From the NCBI GenBank assembly GCA_002420085.1, contig DIHI01000067.1, positions 1 to 6,582 of the forward strand: a DNA stretch of 6,582 nt, given 5' to 3'. This DNA comes from Lysobacterales bacterium UBA5700. Its GTDB lineage: Bacteria; Pseudomonadota; Gammaproteobacteria; Xanthomonadales; Xanthomonadaceae. Made by a program: the position numbers and the translations under genes. Below are positions 6,541-6,582 of the stretch, in pieces; the first letter of the stretch is position 1; each line of letters begins with the position of its first letter. A model generated the notes under the pieces. That model had not been told where the DNA came from, ran no database searches, and saw only the letters and a program-made list of their open reading frames with translations.

Positions 6541-6570
6541 TGCGAGGCATCTGCCTCGCAAGCCGAGGCA
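6541..6570. repeat. Overlapping, mutually exclusive hairpins near the right edge
   Basis: TGCGAGGCA (6541-6549) pairs perfectly with TGCCTCGCA (6552-6560). The same middle segment TGCCTCG (6552-6558) also pairs perfectly with CGAGGCA (6564-6570) across a 5-nt loop. Only one can form at a time. There is no T-run before the window ends. Confidence 0.55.
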
Positions 6571-6582
6571 GGCGTAGAGCAC

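Larger units (their letters stand above)
6225..6582. other. Gene-free right end, rich in inverted repeats
   Basis: I see no convincing gene here. The longest open frames (minus 6550-6272, 92 codons; minus 6414 into the PAS gene; plus 6314-6577) are Arg/Ser/Pro-rich or lose their character quickly, match no family I know and have poor ribosome sites. The stretch should hold the promoter of the PAS-GGDEF-EAL gene on the minus strand, and perhaps a promoter and leader for a gene beyond 6582 on the plus strand. Four perfect inverted repeats lie in it (6275-6294, 6489-6502, 6504-6515, 6541-6560). Confidence 0.5.

Noticed and set aside
6272..6550. A 92-codon minus-strand frame (ATG 6550)
   Set aside because: Arg-rich composition, no family resemblance, only a poorly spaced GAGG before the start, and it overlaps the promoter-like palindromes.

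Overview
This 6.6 kb window is GC-rich chromosomal DNA that looks like ordinary housekeeping territory of a proteobacterium. Four observations point that way: a UbiA-type 4-hydroxybenzoate polyprenyltransferase (so a ubiquinone maker), a ComF-family protein beside a BioC-like methyltransferase, a soluble multi-PAS GGDEF-EAL protein, and strongly GC-biased third codon positions. I lean towards a gamma- or betaproteobacterium but cannot name a genus. There are no rRNA or tRNA genes, insertion sequences, CRISPR arrays or phage genes.

Layout. Bases 1-672 (+) hold the 3' part of an RlmI-like rRNA methyltransferase that enters from the left edge. It converges, with a 22-bp gap, on a BioC/NDUFAF5-family methyltransferase (695-1582, -). 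That gene is divergent from a ComF-like phosphoribosyltransferase (about 1683-2465, +), with roughly 100 bp between their starts. comF and ubiA (2410-3336, -) run tail to tail and overlap by 56 bp. Upstream of ubiA on the same strand, after a 119-bp gap, is a 922-residue cytosolic protein with three clear PAS domains, an SGDEF-variant diguanylate cyclase domain and an EAL phosphodiesterase domain that keeps its catalytic residues (3456-6224, -). The last ~360 bp (6225-6582) contain no gene I can support, but they are rich in perfect inverted repeats.

The genes do not form an obvious pathway. They touch rRNA modification, biotin or respiratory-complex-type methylation, DNA uptake or nucleotide chemistry, ubiquinone synthesis and c-di-GMP signalling. 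Only ubiA and the c-di-GMP gene could share a transcript. I see no new defence or mobile system. The most interesting structure is at the right edge: a short pyrimidine-rich segment that can pair with either an upstream or a downstream partner (6541-6570), just after two stacked palindromes and a possible -10 element. This resembles an attenuator or regulated leader for a gene beyond the window, but it is inference from base pairing alone.
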